Assembly: GCF_001547525.1 (NCBI RefSeq)
Contig: NZ_CM003769.1
Span: 372,001 to 436,000 of the forward strand
Direction of reading: 5' to 3'
DNA length: 64,000 bases
From: Burkholderia anthina
GTDB taxonomy: Bacteria > Pseudomonadota > Gammaproteobacteria > Burkholderiales > Burkholderiaceae
Part shown: positions 25,605 to 35,719 of the stretch, piece after piece
Layout: the number at the start of each line of letters is the position of its first letter
How positions within the stretch are numbered: the stretch's first letter is position 1
The notes under the pieces: generated by a model
What the model saw: the letters and a program-made list of their open reading frames with translations, nothing else
Databases searched by the model: none
What the model was told of the DNA's origin: nothing
Program-made: the position numbers and the translations under genes

Positions 25605-26676
25605 GGTGTTCCTGATCCTCGTGCGCAACGAGCTGCTCGGCTACCTGCGCAGCCGCTCGTCGCTGTTCTGGACGCTCGTGTTCCCCGTGTTCCTGCTGAG
25701 CGTGATGCTGTTCGCGTTCGGCGGCTCGGGTTCGCTCGGCACGGCCGACATCGCGTTCGAGTTGCCCGGCGGCGCGACGCCGTACAACCAGGCGTGCCAG
25801 GCGCAGATCGTCGCCAGCCTGTCGCACAGCGACACGGTGAAGGCGACCTTCGGCGGCCGCGGCGCGCCGGCCGAGCGCGTGACCGTCGTGCTCGGCGCCG
25901 ACGAGCGCACGCCGGCGACGATCCGCTACGACTTCAACGGCTCGCTCGCGGTCAAGGCCGCGTCACGCGTCGTCGAGATCGCGCTCGCGCGCTGCGCCGC
26001 GCAGCGGCTCGGGCTGCCGGCCGCGCAGGCGCGCTTCGAGAACGCGGCGCCCACGCGCCGCCCGTTCGACTACGGCGCGTTCTTCGCGACCGGCATCCTG
26101 GTGATGGCGTTCATGGCGATCGGCCTGAACTCGACGACCACCGCGATCGCCGCGCTGCGCGAGCGCAATACGTTCAAGCTGTACGTGTGCTTCCCGGTGT
26201 CGCGCGGCGTGTTCCTCGCCGCGCTGATCGTCGCGCGGATGGCGATGATGGCGCTGTCGGCGCTCGTGCTGCTGACGGTCGCGCGCGTCGCGTTCGGCAT
26301 CGCGCTGCCGATCGCGACGCCGGACGGGCTGCGCGCGTTGCCGATCGTGCTGCTCGGCGCGGCGATGGTGCTGAGCATCGGCGTGCTGCTCGCCAGCCGC
26401 ACGCGCTCGCTCGCGGCCGCCGAGCTCGCGTGCAACGTCACCTACTACCCGCTGCTGTTCTTCAGCGACCTGACGATCCCGATGCACGACGCGCCCGCGT
26501 GGCTGAAGGCCGGGCTCGCGTTCCTGCCGACCAACCAGTTCGCGGTCGCGCTGCGCGGCGCGCTGGTCGACGGCGCGCCGTACGCGCAGCTCGCGCCGCA
26601 ACTGCTCGGCATGACCGCGTGCACCGCGCTGTTCCTGTTCGCCGCCGCGCGGCTGTTCCGGTGGCACGACGCGTGA
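25597..26676 (+). CDS. ABC-2 type transporter permease
   Basis: A 359-residue permease with one N-terminal helix (~20-42), a periplasmic domain (~50-160) and five C-terminal helices starting at FFATGILVMAFMAIGLN. The LAAAELACNVTYYPLLFFSDLTIP segment is typical of ABC-2 exporters. ATG 25597 overlaps the ATPase gene by 8 bp. Likely exports the product or a precursor from the cytoplasm; how it shares work with the LolCD-like system is open. Confidence 0.87.
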   Translation: MTKVFLILVRNELLGYLRSRSSLFWTLVFPVFLLSVMLFAFGGSGSLGTADIAFELPGGATPYNQACQAQIVASLSHSDTVKATFGGRGAPAERVTVVLGADERTPATIRYDFNGSLAVKAASRVVEIALARCAAQRLGLPAAQARFENAAPTRRPFDYGAFFATGILVMAFMAIGLNSTTTAIAALRERNTFKLYVCFPVSRGVFLAALIVARMAMMALSALVLLTVARVAFGIALPIATPDGLRALPIVLLGAAMVLSIGVLLASRTRSLAAAELACNVTYYPLLFFSDLTIPMHDAPAWLKAGLAFLPTNQFAVALRGALVDGAPYAQLAPQLLGMTACTALFLFAAARLFRWHDA

Positions 26677-26713
26677 CGCGTCGCCCCGCTGTTTCGACGA
26701 AGGAGAGACACAG

Positions 26714-27256
26714 ATGAAATCGACCCATCCCATAACCGGCTACCTGCTGCACGCGAGCAACTTCCTGCCGGCGATCGTGTTCCTGTTCTACGGCCGGCTC
26801 GGCCCCGAACAGCCGGACCTGCGCTGGACCCACGCGTTCCTGATCGGCGGCGTGCTCGCGCTCGTGCACGGCGCGTGGCTGATGCGCCGCGCGGAGCGCA
26901 ACAGCATCGCGCTCGGCGTCGACCTGTTCCTCGTGATCGGCGCGGTGCTCGCGCTAGTTTCGCCGACAGGTAGCCGTCTGTGGGGCGAGGAACTCGGGCC
27001 GGCCGCGATGCTCGTCTGTGTGCTGGTGGTCGGCATCGTGCATACCGCGTGGTCGGACGGCGGCTTCGTCGACGGCACGCTCGTCGATCGCGCGCGGGCG
27101 CGTTCGCTATCGCTCGTGCTGCTCGCCGTCACCGTCGTCGCGCTCGCGGTGTCGATCGCGATGCGCCACAGCCCGCTGTGGGGCGGCGTCGTGCCGCTGA
27201 TCGCGCTGGTCGTCGTACGCGGCCGGCTGCGCAGGCAGCTCACGCGGGCAAGCTGA
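26714..27256 (+). CDS. small polytopic membrane protein of unknown function
   Basis: A 180-residue protein with about five or six hydrophobic helices (near residues 15-28, 40-57, 66-82, 95-110, 130-147, 153-170) and short loops. No family was recognised. ATG 26714 follows GAAGGAGAGA. Placed between the ABC exporter and the flavoprotein, it may be an accessory of export or an electron-transfer/membrane anchor for the desaturases, but nothing in the sequence proves this. Confidence 0.75.
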   Translation: MKSTHPITGYLLHASNFLPAIVFLFYGRLGPEQPDLRWTHAFLIGGVLALVHGAWLMRRAERNSIALGVDLFLVIGAVLALVSPTGSRLWGEELGPAAMLVCVLVVGIVHTAWSDGGFVDGTLVDRARARSLSLVLLAVTVVALAVSIAMRHSPLWGGVVPLIALVVVRGRLRRQLTRAS

Positions 27257-27258
27257 CG

Positions 27259-28677
27259 ATGAACGCGCTGCCCGCACACGCGGCACACGCCGCGCCGCGG
27301 CACGCGCTCGCCGCGGCGCTCGGCGACGGCTGGCTCGAAGGCGCCACATGCGAGCCGTATGCGACCGACGTCCTGCATCACGGCGGCGTGCCGCTCGGCG
27401 TCGCGCGGCCGGCATCGACCGCCGACGTGCGCGCGCTCGTTCGCGCCGCCGTCGCGCACCGGATCGCGCTCGTCGCCCAAGGTGCGCGCACGGGCCTCGT
27501 CGGCGCGGCCGTGCCCGATCGAAGCGGCACGCAATGCGTGGTGTCGTTCGAGCGGATGCGCGCCGTTCGCGCGTTCGATCCGGCCAACCGCAGCATCACG
27601 GTCGAGGCCGGCGTGCGGCTGTCCGACATCAATCGCGTCGCGGGCGAAGCCGGGCTCTGCGTGCCGATCGATCTCGGCAGCGATCCGGCGGCCGGCGGCC
27701 TCGTCGGCGCGAACGCGGGCGGCAGCCGCCTGATCAAGTACGGCGACGTGCGCCGTCACGTGCTCGGCGTCGAAGTCGTGCTGGCGGACGAAGCCGGCAC
27801 CGTGATCGACGCGCTCGCGCCGCTGCGCAAGCGCAACGCGGGCTTCGACGTCGCGCAATGCTTCATCGGCGCGAATGGCGCGAACGGGCTCGTCACCGCC
27901 GTATCGTTCGCGCTCGCGCCGCTCGAACGGTCGTCGTGCGCGATGTTCGTCGCGTTCGCGTCGTACGACGCCGCGCTCGCCGGCCTGCTCGCGTTCGAAC
28001 GCGCATTCGGCGAGATGCTGTCGGCGTTCGAATTCATGTCGGCGGCGGCGGTCGGTTGCGTCGCCGCCGCGTTTCCCGCATTGCGCGCGCCGTTCGAGGC
28101 CGGCACGGCCGCCTGCTACGCACTCGTCGAGATCGCGACCGGCATGCCGGGGCTCGATGCGCTGCTGGAGGAGCGCGCCGTCGCGACGCTCGACGCGCTC
28201 GCAAGCGATCGCGCGGTGCTCGACGCGGCGTGCGCGCCGGCGGAACGGTTCTGGCGGATTCGCGACGCGCTGCCGGCCGCCGTCGCGCAGGACGGCGTGC
28301 CGCTGTCGTTCGACGTGTCGTTTCCGCGCGGCGCGCTGGCCGGATTCGTCGCCGATGCCGAGCGGTGGCTCGCCGCCGCGCATCCGTCGCTGCGCTGTCA
28401 TGCGTTCGGACATTTCGGCGACGGCGGCTGCCATCTCGTCGTGTCGATCCCGCATGCCGACGCGCATCGCTACGGGCCGCTGCAGCAGGTGGCGCTGCGC
28501 GGCGCACTGTACGACCGCGTCGTGCAGGCAGGCGGCTGCTTCAGCGCCGAGCATGGCGTCGGGCCGGTCAATATCGCGTACTACCGCAAGCACGTGCCGG
28601 CCGCGCAACGGCAACTCGCCGGCGCCGTCCAGCACGCGATCGACCCGCTCGGCCTGGTCGGGCGGGTCCGTTACTGA
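27259..28677 (+). CDS. FAD-linked oxidase, GlcD/D-2-hydroxyacid dehydrogenase type
   Basis: A 472-residue flavoprotein of the vanillyl-alcohol-oxidase fold. The FAD domain (about 40-220) shows PASTADVRALV, QGARTGLVGAAVPD and a GGLVGANAGGSRLIKYGDVRRHVLG loop; the C-terminal domain has FGHFGDGGCHLVV and SAEHGVG, typical of D-lactate/D-2-hydroxyglutarate dehydrogenases and glycolate oxidase GlcD. It would oxidise a 2-hydroxy acid to a 2-oxo acid, possibly making the partner for the citrate-synthase-like enzyme. From memory, afcF encodes a FAD-dependent oxidoreductase; this is the only match here. Confidence 0.87.
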   Translation: MNALPAHAAHAAPRHALAAALGDGWLEGATCEPYATDVLHHGGVPLGVARPASTADVRALVRAAVAHRIALVAQGARTGLVGAAVPDRSGTQCVVSFERMRAVRAFDPANRSITVEAGVRLSDINRVAGEAGLCVPIDLGSDPAAGGLVGANAGGSRLIKYGDVRRHVLGVEVVLADEAGTVIDALAPLRKRNAGFDVAQCFIGANGANGLVTAVSFALAPLERSSCAMFVAFASYDAALAGLLAFERAFGEMLSAFEFMSAAAVGCVAAAFPALRAPFEAGTAACYALVEIATGMPGLDALLEERAVATLDALASDRAVLDAACAPAERFWRIRDALPAAVAQDGVPLSFDVSFPRGALAGFVADAERWLAAAHPSLRCHAFGHFGDGGCHLVVSIPHADAHRYGPLQQVALRGALYDRVVQAGGCFSAEHGVGPVNIAYYRKHVPAAQRQLAGAVQHAIDPLGLVGRVRY

Positions 28678-28709
28678 TGCACCGCTTCGACACCCCACGG
28701 AGAATTCGC

Positions 28710-28961
28710 ATGATGTCGCCATGCCCGCCCTGCCCAACCGTCGCCGCCGAGCCGGACGACGATCCGTCGTCCGCGGGCATTCCCGCGCTGCCCGACTCGG
28801 GGGCGGTGGTCAACGTACGTGGCGTCGCGTATGTCATTGAATTGCCGCCGCGTGACCATGCGCGGCCGGCGCTGTGGCGCGAGCTTGCGCACTGGCGCAA
28901 CGATCGGTCGGGCGATGACGCATCGGACGGCGATGCCGAGCGCGATGCACCACCGGGTTAG
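28710..28961 (+). CDS. small hypothetical protein at the end of the afc-type operon
   Basis: An 83-residue acidic, proline-rich protein. ATG 28710 has GGAG seven bases upstream; an in-frame ATG at 28677 overlaps the previous stop and is possible. A VVNVRGVAYVIEL strand in the middle looks structured; both ends look disordered. No family recognised. The last gene of the operon, convergent with the chemoreceptor gene. Confidence 0.5.
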   Translation: MMSPCPPCPTVAAEPDDDPSSAGIPALPDSGAVVNVRGVAYVIELPPRDHARPALWRELAHWRNDRSGDDASDGDAERDAPPG

Positions 28962-29115
28962 GTGAGCGTTCGCGTCGCTCCGTGCGGTCGTGACGAGCGG
29001 CCGCACACGGTCGTCGTCGATGTCGATACAAGCGGGACTGCTGCTACCGGCGCCGATGCCGATGACCCACACCGCTTCACGCGGCGCGCCGAACACGGCC
29101 GCGTCGGCAGGCGGC

Positions 29116-30675
29116 TCACCCCGCCCGCGCCACCCGGAAGACCGACATCGCGACCTGCATCGACCCGGCCTGCTGCTCAAGCGCCGTCGCGGCGGCACTG
29201 GCCTGTTCGACCAGCGCCGCGTTCTGCTGCGTCATCTGATCCATCTGCGTGACGGCCTGGCCGACCTGGTCGATGCCCGCGCTCTGCTCGACGGTGGCCG
29301 TCGTGATCTCGGTCATGATCGTCGCCACGCGTCGCACCGACGACACGATCTCGTCCATCGCTCGCCCTGCCTGCGTCACGAGCGCGTTGCCGTCGCGCAC
29401 GTCGTCGATCGACGCGCCGATCAACTGCCGGATCTCCCGCGCGGCGCTCGCGCTGCGTTGCGCCAGCGTGCGCACCTCGCCCGCGACGACCGCGAAGCCG
29501 CGCCCGTGTTCGCCCGCGCGAGCCGATTCGACCGCCGCGTTGAGCGCGAGGATATTGGTCTGGAAGGCGATCCCGTCGATCATCCCGGTGATCTCCGCGA
29601 TCTTCTGCGAGCTCGCGTTGATCACACCCATCATGTCGACCGCGCGGCCGACCAGTTCGCCGCCGTGCTGCGCGAGGTCCGCCGCGCTTGCCGCGAGCGT
29701 GCTCGCCTGCTGCGCATTGTCCGCGTTCTGGCGCACCGTCGACGTCAACTGCTCCATGCTCGCGGCCGTTTCCTCAAGCGACGCCGACTGCTGCTCGGTA
29801 CGGCTCGACAGGTCGAGGTTGCCGGCCGCGATCTCGCGTGCGGCCGTATGGATCGCATCGCTGCTGTCGCGCATGCCGGTGACGGTCGCCGCGAGCCCCG
29901 TCTGCATCCGCTTCATCGCCGCGAACAGCTGGCCGATTTCGTTTCGACCGGCATCGGGCACCGTCACGGTCAGGTCGTTCGATGCGATGCAGTCGAGCAG
30001 CGCGGCCGCGTTCGCGAGCGGCCGCGACACGATCGCGCGCAGCGCGAAGTGCGTCGCGACGATCAGCGCGAGCGCCAGCGCGACGCCGATCCCGACCATC
30101 GCGATGATGCGCGTATAGGCGGCGTTGTCGGCGTCGATCGAGTCTTGTGCGAGCTGGTTGGCCATGCGCTGGAATTTCTCGACGTTCGCCGAATACACCT
30201 GGCCGGCGAGCGTGATCTCCTTGTCGTTGATTGCCGCATACGCGGCGGTGTCGCCGTTGCGCAGCGCGTCGGCCGCACGCGCGAGCACGCTCGCGAGATG
30301 CGTCGACGACTCGACGAGCGCCTGCTTCAGGTCCGCGCCGAGGTTGCCGACCGGTGCGGCATCCTTGAACGCCTGCGTTTCCTTCGCGGAAAGATCGAAC
30401 GTGCGTTGCGCGCTTTGCAGCGCCGAGTCGCGCTGCGCCGGATCGTCGTGCTCCTTCAGCGCCGAATACGCACGGACGAGCGCCGAGCGGGTACGCGTGC
30501 TGTCCTTGTAAGCGTCGTTGACGAGCGACGTCTGCGTCGCGATTTCGTGCAGGCGCTTCGCGTTCGTGTTCGCGTTGCCGAGCGCGACGATCCCGACGAT
30601 GCCGCCGACGACGATCATCGCGGCGAACGCGGCGAGCACGGCAAGCAGACTGCTTTTCACTTTCAGATCACGCAT
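29116..30675 (-). CDS. methyl-accepting chemotaxis protein
   Basis: A 519-residue chemoreceptor. TM1 lies at ~8-32, a four-helix-bundle periplasmic sensor of the Tar type at ~33-190, TM2 at ~190-212, HAMP at ~212-265 and the long cytoplasmic coiled coil after it. The conserved hairpin tip reads EITGMIDGIAFQTNILALNA. It sends ligand signals to CheA/CheW. The ligand is not visible. No che genes are near, as is usual for scattered Burkholderia receptors. The next upstream gene ends with its own terminator, so it is likely monocistronic. Confidence 0.93.
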   Translation of the reverse strand: MRDLKVKSSLLAVLAAFAAMIVVGGIVGIVALGNANTNAKRLHEIATQTSLVNDAYKDSTRTRSALVRAYSALKEHDDPAQRDSALQSAQRTFDLSAKETQAFKDAAPVGNLGADLKQALVESSTHLASVLARAADALRNGDTAAYAAINDKEITLAGQVYSANVEKFQRMANQLAQDSIDADNAAYTRIIAMVGIGVALALALIVATHFALRAIVSRPLANAAALLDCIASNDLTVTVPDAGRNEIGQLFAAMKRMQTGLAATVTGMRDSSDAIHTAAREIAAGNLDLSSRTEQQSASLEETAASMEQLTSTVRQNADNAQQASTLAASAADLAQHGGELVGRAVDMMGVINASSQKIAEITGMIDGIAFQTNILALNAAVESARAGEHGRGFAVVAGEVRTLAQRSASAAREIRQLIGASIDDVRDGNALVTQAGRAMDEIVSSVRRVATIMTEITTATVEQSAGIDQVGQAVTQMDQMTQQNAALVEQASAAATALEQQAGSMQVAMSVFRVARAG

Positions 30676-30798
30676 GGCGAATCGACTCCCGAAGTTATCC
30701 CTTATCGGTTAACGACGGCGGCTGCTCCAACTTGAGTCGATCGACCGGTAGTTCGCGGCGCGGGCGAGTGCGCGAGTGCGGTTGCATTCCGTTCGCGA

Positions 30799-30829
30799 AA
30801 CGGGCGGCACGCGATCGATGCCGCCCGTT
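30799..30829 (-). terminator. intrinsic terminator after the lactonase gene
   Basis: A perfect 11-bp inverted repeat (AACGGGCGGCA, 30799-30809; TGCCGCCCGTT, 30819-30829) with a 9-base loop. It lies 16 bases beyond the lactonase stop in the direction of transcription, and the RNA continues with a short U run. Confidence 0.65.
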
Positions 30830-30844
30830 GCGCCGCATACCGAA

Positions 30845-31936
30845 TCAGTTCGTCCCGTCGTACGTGACGATCTCGACCCAGTTTGCGCCCTTGCCGACCG
30901 GATACTTGCCGATTGCGTCGAGATGCCCGGTAACGCGATCGATTCGGTACACGGCCAACGTCGGCGACAGTTGCCCGGCCGCGAGCAGATACCTGCCCGA
31001 CGGATCGATCGCAAAGCCGCGCGGCTGCGGTTCGGTCGCGAACGTGCCGATCCGCGCGAGCGTGCCCGACTTCGCATCGACGCGATACGCGGCGAGCGTG
31101 CTCGACGTGCGCTCCGATGCGTACAGGAAGCGCCCGTCCGGCGTCAGATGCAGGTCGGCGCCCCACGGCTTGTCGCCGTGAAAATCGGGCGGCAGGATCG
31201 ACACGGTCTGGATCGCCCGCGCATCGGCGCCGCCGTGCGACAGCGCGAGCACGTGCAGCTTGCCGTCGAGTTCGTCGATCAGGTAGGCGAACCGCCCGTT
31301 CGACGAGAACACGAAATGGCGTGGACCGGATTTCTCCGGCAGCCGATACGCAGGCTCGCCCGTGTCGGTCAGCGTGCCGGTCGACGCATCGAACGGCAAG
31401 CGCAGCCACGCGTCGGCGCCGAGCACCGACGCGAACGCATAGCGGCCGTCCGGCGACGGGCGGATCGCATGCGCCATCGGGCCGGTCTTCACCGTCTGCT
31501 GCACGTCGCCGGCCACGCCGTCCGCGCCGATCCGGTTCACCGCGAGCAGGTTGCCGCCATACGACGCCGAGAACAGGTAACGGCCCGACGCATCGGTCGA
31601 CACGTACGCCATGCTGTCCGCGAGCGGCGCGCGGCCCAGCTCGCTCAGCTGCCCGTCGAGCGGATTGATCGCGAAGCTGACGACGCGATACGGTGTCGAA
31701 CGCAATGCCGCGTACAGGCGCCGATGATCGGGCGACAGCGCCATCGGCATCACGGCGCCGCCGACCGGCACGGTTTCGATCGCGGTCAGCGCACCGGTCG
31801 CCGTATCGACGCCGAACACCGAGATGTCGCGGCTGTCGCTGTTCGACACGTACGCATACGTCGCCGCGTGTGCCAACGAAGCCACCATCGTCAACGCGGC
31901 CGCCGCCACGGCGCGCCGCAGGAGAGTCGTTTTCAT
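30845..31936 (-). CDS. periplasmic beta-propeller lactonase family protein
   Basis: A 363-residue protein with a signal peptide (residues 1-24, ALA-HAA type) and seven-bladed propeller repeats: YVSNSDSRDISVFGVD, LSPDHRRLYAALR, PDGRYAFASVLG, HLTPDGRFLYASER, IDPSGRYLLAAGQ. This is the 6-phosphogluconolactonase (YbhE/Pgl) fold, but export to the periplasm argues against the pentose-phosphate role; a sugar-acid lactone or other lactone is more likely. It lies upstream of the chemoreceptor and downstream of the TRAP operon on the same strand but between two terminators. Confidence 0.82.
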   Translation of the reverse strand: MKTTLLRRAVAAAALTMVASLAHAATYAYVSNSDSRDISVFGVDTATGALTAIETVPVGGAVMPMALSPDHRRLYAALRSTPYRVVSFAINPLDGQLSELGRAPLADSMAYVSTDASGRYLFSASYGGNLLAVNRIGADGVAGDVQQTVKTGPMAHAIRPSPDGRYAFASVLGADAWLRLPFDASTGTLTDTGEPAYRLPEKSGPRHFVFSSNGRFAYLIDELDGKLHVLALSHGGADARAIQTVSILPPDFHGDKPWGADLHLTPDGRFLYASERTSSTLAAYRVDAKSGTLARIGTFATEPQPRGFAIDPSGRYLLAAGQLSPTLAVYRIDRVTGHLDAIGKYPVGKGANWVEIVTYDGTN

Positions 31937-31977
31937 GGAAGTGACGTGAAGTGAAGAAAGTGAAGCGCGGATGCAAC

Positions 31978-32013
31978 CGCGGCGCCGGACAACCTCGGTC
32001 GTCCGGCGCCGCG
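31978..32013 (-). terminator. intrinsic terminator after the TRAP operon
   Basis: A perfect 13-bp inverted repeat (31978-31990 and 32001-32013) with a 10-base loop, 17 bases past the stop of the large TRAP permease gene. The stem is GC-rich; no long T-tract follows. Confidence 0.65.
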
Positions 32014-32030
32014 AAGGGCGAAGCGTGCGA

Positions 32031-33383
32031 TCAGAACACCGCGTGGCCGCTGATCAGGCTCGGCAGCCAGGTCGAGAAGAACGGCATGTACGTGACGATA
32101 TTGATCGCACTGAAGATCGCGAGGTAGTACGGCCACGCCATCTTCGTCGTCTCGCCGATCGACACGTTGCCGATCGCGCAGCCGACGAACTGCACCGAGC
32201 CGATCGGCGGGTGCACGAGGCCGAGCGAGCAGTTCAGCAGCAGCATGATGCCGAACTGCACCGGCCCGACCCCGCACGCCATCGCGATCGGCAGGAACAG
32301 CGGCGTCGTGATCAGGATGTGCGCGGCCATGTCGACGAACGTGCCGAGGAACACCTGGATGATGTTGATGTACAGCAGCATCAGCCAGGGCGCGGCGGTC
32401 GACTGCTTCAGCAGCCCTTCGATCGCATCCGGAATCTCCAGGTACGACATCTGGAAGCGCAGCATGTTGGACACCGCGATCAGCAGCAGCACGACGCCCG
32501 TCGTGCGCGCCGCATGCGACAGCGCGCGGCGCAGCTTCTCGGCCGTCAGCGTGCGGTAGACCACCGCGGTCAGCACGAGCGAATACACGACGGCGATCGC
32601 GGCCGCTTCGGTCGCGGTGGCGATGCCCTTCGCGACGCACACGAGGATGATCGCGATCACCATCAGCCCGGGCACCGCGCCGACGAAGCTGCGCAGCACC
32701 GCATACCAGCCGGGAAACCGCGGCAGCGCGGACGAGCCGTCCTCGCGGCGCGGATAGCCGTGACGCACGGCCTGCCAGTACGCGGCGGCGAGCACGAAGC
32801 CCATCACCCACAACACCGGCAACAGTCCCGAGAACAACAGGTCGCCGATCGACACGCCGCTCACCGGCTGGCCGTGCAGCATCCCGGTGATGCCCTGCGC
32901 GGCGAACGCGTAGATGATCATGTTGGTCGACGTCGGCATCAGCGCGCCGGCGAGCGACGCATGCGTCGTCACGTTGACCGCGTACGCCGCGCTGTAGCCT
33001 TCGCGCTTCATCAGCGGAATCACCACGCCGCCCATCGCCGACGTATCGGCGGTCGGCGAGCCCGACACGCCGCCGAACAGCGTGCACGCGACGACGTTCG
33101 CCATCCCGAGGCCGCCGCGGAAGTGGCCGACGGTCGCCTGCGCGAAGCGCAGGATCCGGTCCGCGATGCCGCCGTGCAGCATCAGTTCGCCGGAGAAGAT
33201 GAAGAACGGCACCGCGAGGAACGAGAACGCGTTCATCCCCGAGATCATCGCCTGCATCGCGGTCGCGATCGGCAGGCCTTCGACCATGTAGGTCAGTACG
33301 CACGCAATGCCGAGCGCGAACGACACGGGCACACCGAGGACGAGAAAAATCAGAAAACTGACGGACAGGATCGCGAGTTCCAT
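32031..33383 (-). CDS. dctM: TRAP transporter large permease, DctM type
   Basis: A 450-residue DctM subunit with 11-12 hydrophobic helices; the family text GVPVSFALGIA, GGVSGSPTADTSAMGG and a late IGSVQFVGCAIG loop are visible. It forms the Na+-driven transport channel. I chose ATG 33383 rather than an in-frame start at 33452, because it lies 4 bases after the DctQ stop and gives the normal N-terminus (MELAILSVSFLIF). Third gene of the dctPQM operon. Confidence 0.92.
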   Translation of the reverse strand: MELAILSVSFLIFLVLGVPVSFALGIACVLTYMVEGLPIATAMQAMISGMNAFSFLAVPFFIFSGELMLHGGIADRILRFAQATVGHFRGGLGMANVVACTLFGGVSGSPTADTSAMGGVVIPLMKREGYSAAYAVNVTTHASLAGALMPTSTNMIIYAFAAQGITGMLHGQPVSGVSIGDLLFSGLLPVLWVMGFVLAAAYWQAVRHGYPRREDGSSALPRFPGWYAVLRSFVGAVPGLMVIAIILVCVAKGIATATEAAAIAVVYSLVLTAVVYRTLTAEKLRRALSHAARTTGVVLLLIAVSNMLRFQMSYLEIPDAIEGLLKQSTAAPWLMLLYINIIQVFLGTFVDMAAHILITTPLFLPIAMACGVGPVQFGIMLLLNCSLGLVHPPIGSVQFVGCAIGNVSIGETTKMAWPYYLAIFSAINIVTYMPFFSTWLPSLISGHAVF

Positions 33384-33387
33384 GGCG

Positions 33388-35069
<1,682 letters not shown>

Positions 35070-35082
35070 TTAATCGTTTAAC

Positions 35083-35489
35083 TCACTCGGTGCATACCCC
35101 TATAACCTTTACCATCACGGGTCTTTTGCAGAAATCGGGGAACTGTATTCCCAGTATCTCAATTGTTTCGAGAAACGTTTTCCGGGGGCGAATCAGCAGG
35201 CGGTCGGACGCTGGCGCCGCAGCCTCCCCGCCTCCGACAGCCTTCTTTCGCTTCGCATGTCCACGTTATAGGATGACTGATCACGCGACGCATTCGATCG
35301 ATCCGGCCGGCGCGCCTACGGCAGCGAGGCGCTCGTCGGGCTCCCTGGAATGGATCGGCCGAATCCGTACGGGGTCCACGCGGGAGCGGCGCTATGACAC
35401 GCGAGCGAGCCGTCGCCGTCGCGCGCCACCCGGCCGGCAGGTACGCGCGATGCTCGCCCGGACAGCGTGCCACGCGAAAGGAGCCTGTG
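35083..35489. other. intergenic stretch without a recognised gene
   Basis: Between the operator region and the small zinc-motif gene. It includes a somewhat AT-richer part to ~35170 and then GC-rich sequence with no protein-like frame that I can support. Confidence 0.4.
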
Positions 35490-35684
35490 ATGTCGACCAC
35501 GAAGCCATCAGCGACACCCGACCCGGCTACCCCGCCGAACGCCGGCGACGAAGGCCCGGCGGACGCGCCGGGCGTCGGCGAGGACACGTGCCGCGTGTGC
35601 CGCGGCACCGGCCGGGTGGAGGGCCAGCCGTGCACCGTCTGCGGCGGGACCGGCAAGATACTGCAGGGAATCGGCGGCGGATAG
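35490..35684 (+). CDS. small DnaJ-type CxxCxGxG zinc-motif protein
   Basis: A 64-residue protein. The N-terminal ~35 residues are Pro/Ala/Asp-rich and likely disordered. The C-terminal part has two DnaJ-like motifs, CRVCRGTGRV and CTVCGGTGKI, which would bind one zinc ion. AAAGGAG lies 6 bases before ATG 35490. Free-standing proteins of this type may be chaperone-like, but the role is unknown. Convergent with the LuxR-type regulator. Confidence 0.7.
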   Translation: MSTTKPSATPDPATPPNAGDEGPADAPGVGEDTCRVCRGTGRVEGQPCTVCGGTGKILQGIGGG

Positions 35685-35719
35685 AGCACGACGCGGCCGC
35701 GCCGGCGCGCATCGGTCGC

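Noticed and set aside
3023..28961. A polyyne (cepacin/caryoynencin-like) cluster.
   Set aside because: An acyl-AMP ligase, ACP and desaturases are shared, but polyyne clusters carry several membrane desaturases and a thioesterase, and lack the KAS III, decarboxylase and citrate-synthase-like genes seen here.
3023..28961. The fragin/valdiazen (ham) cluster.
   Set aside because: No NRPS and no ham-type gene order were seen; the content is dominated by acyl-chain enzymes.
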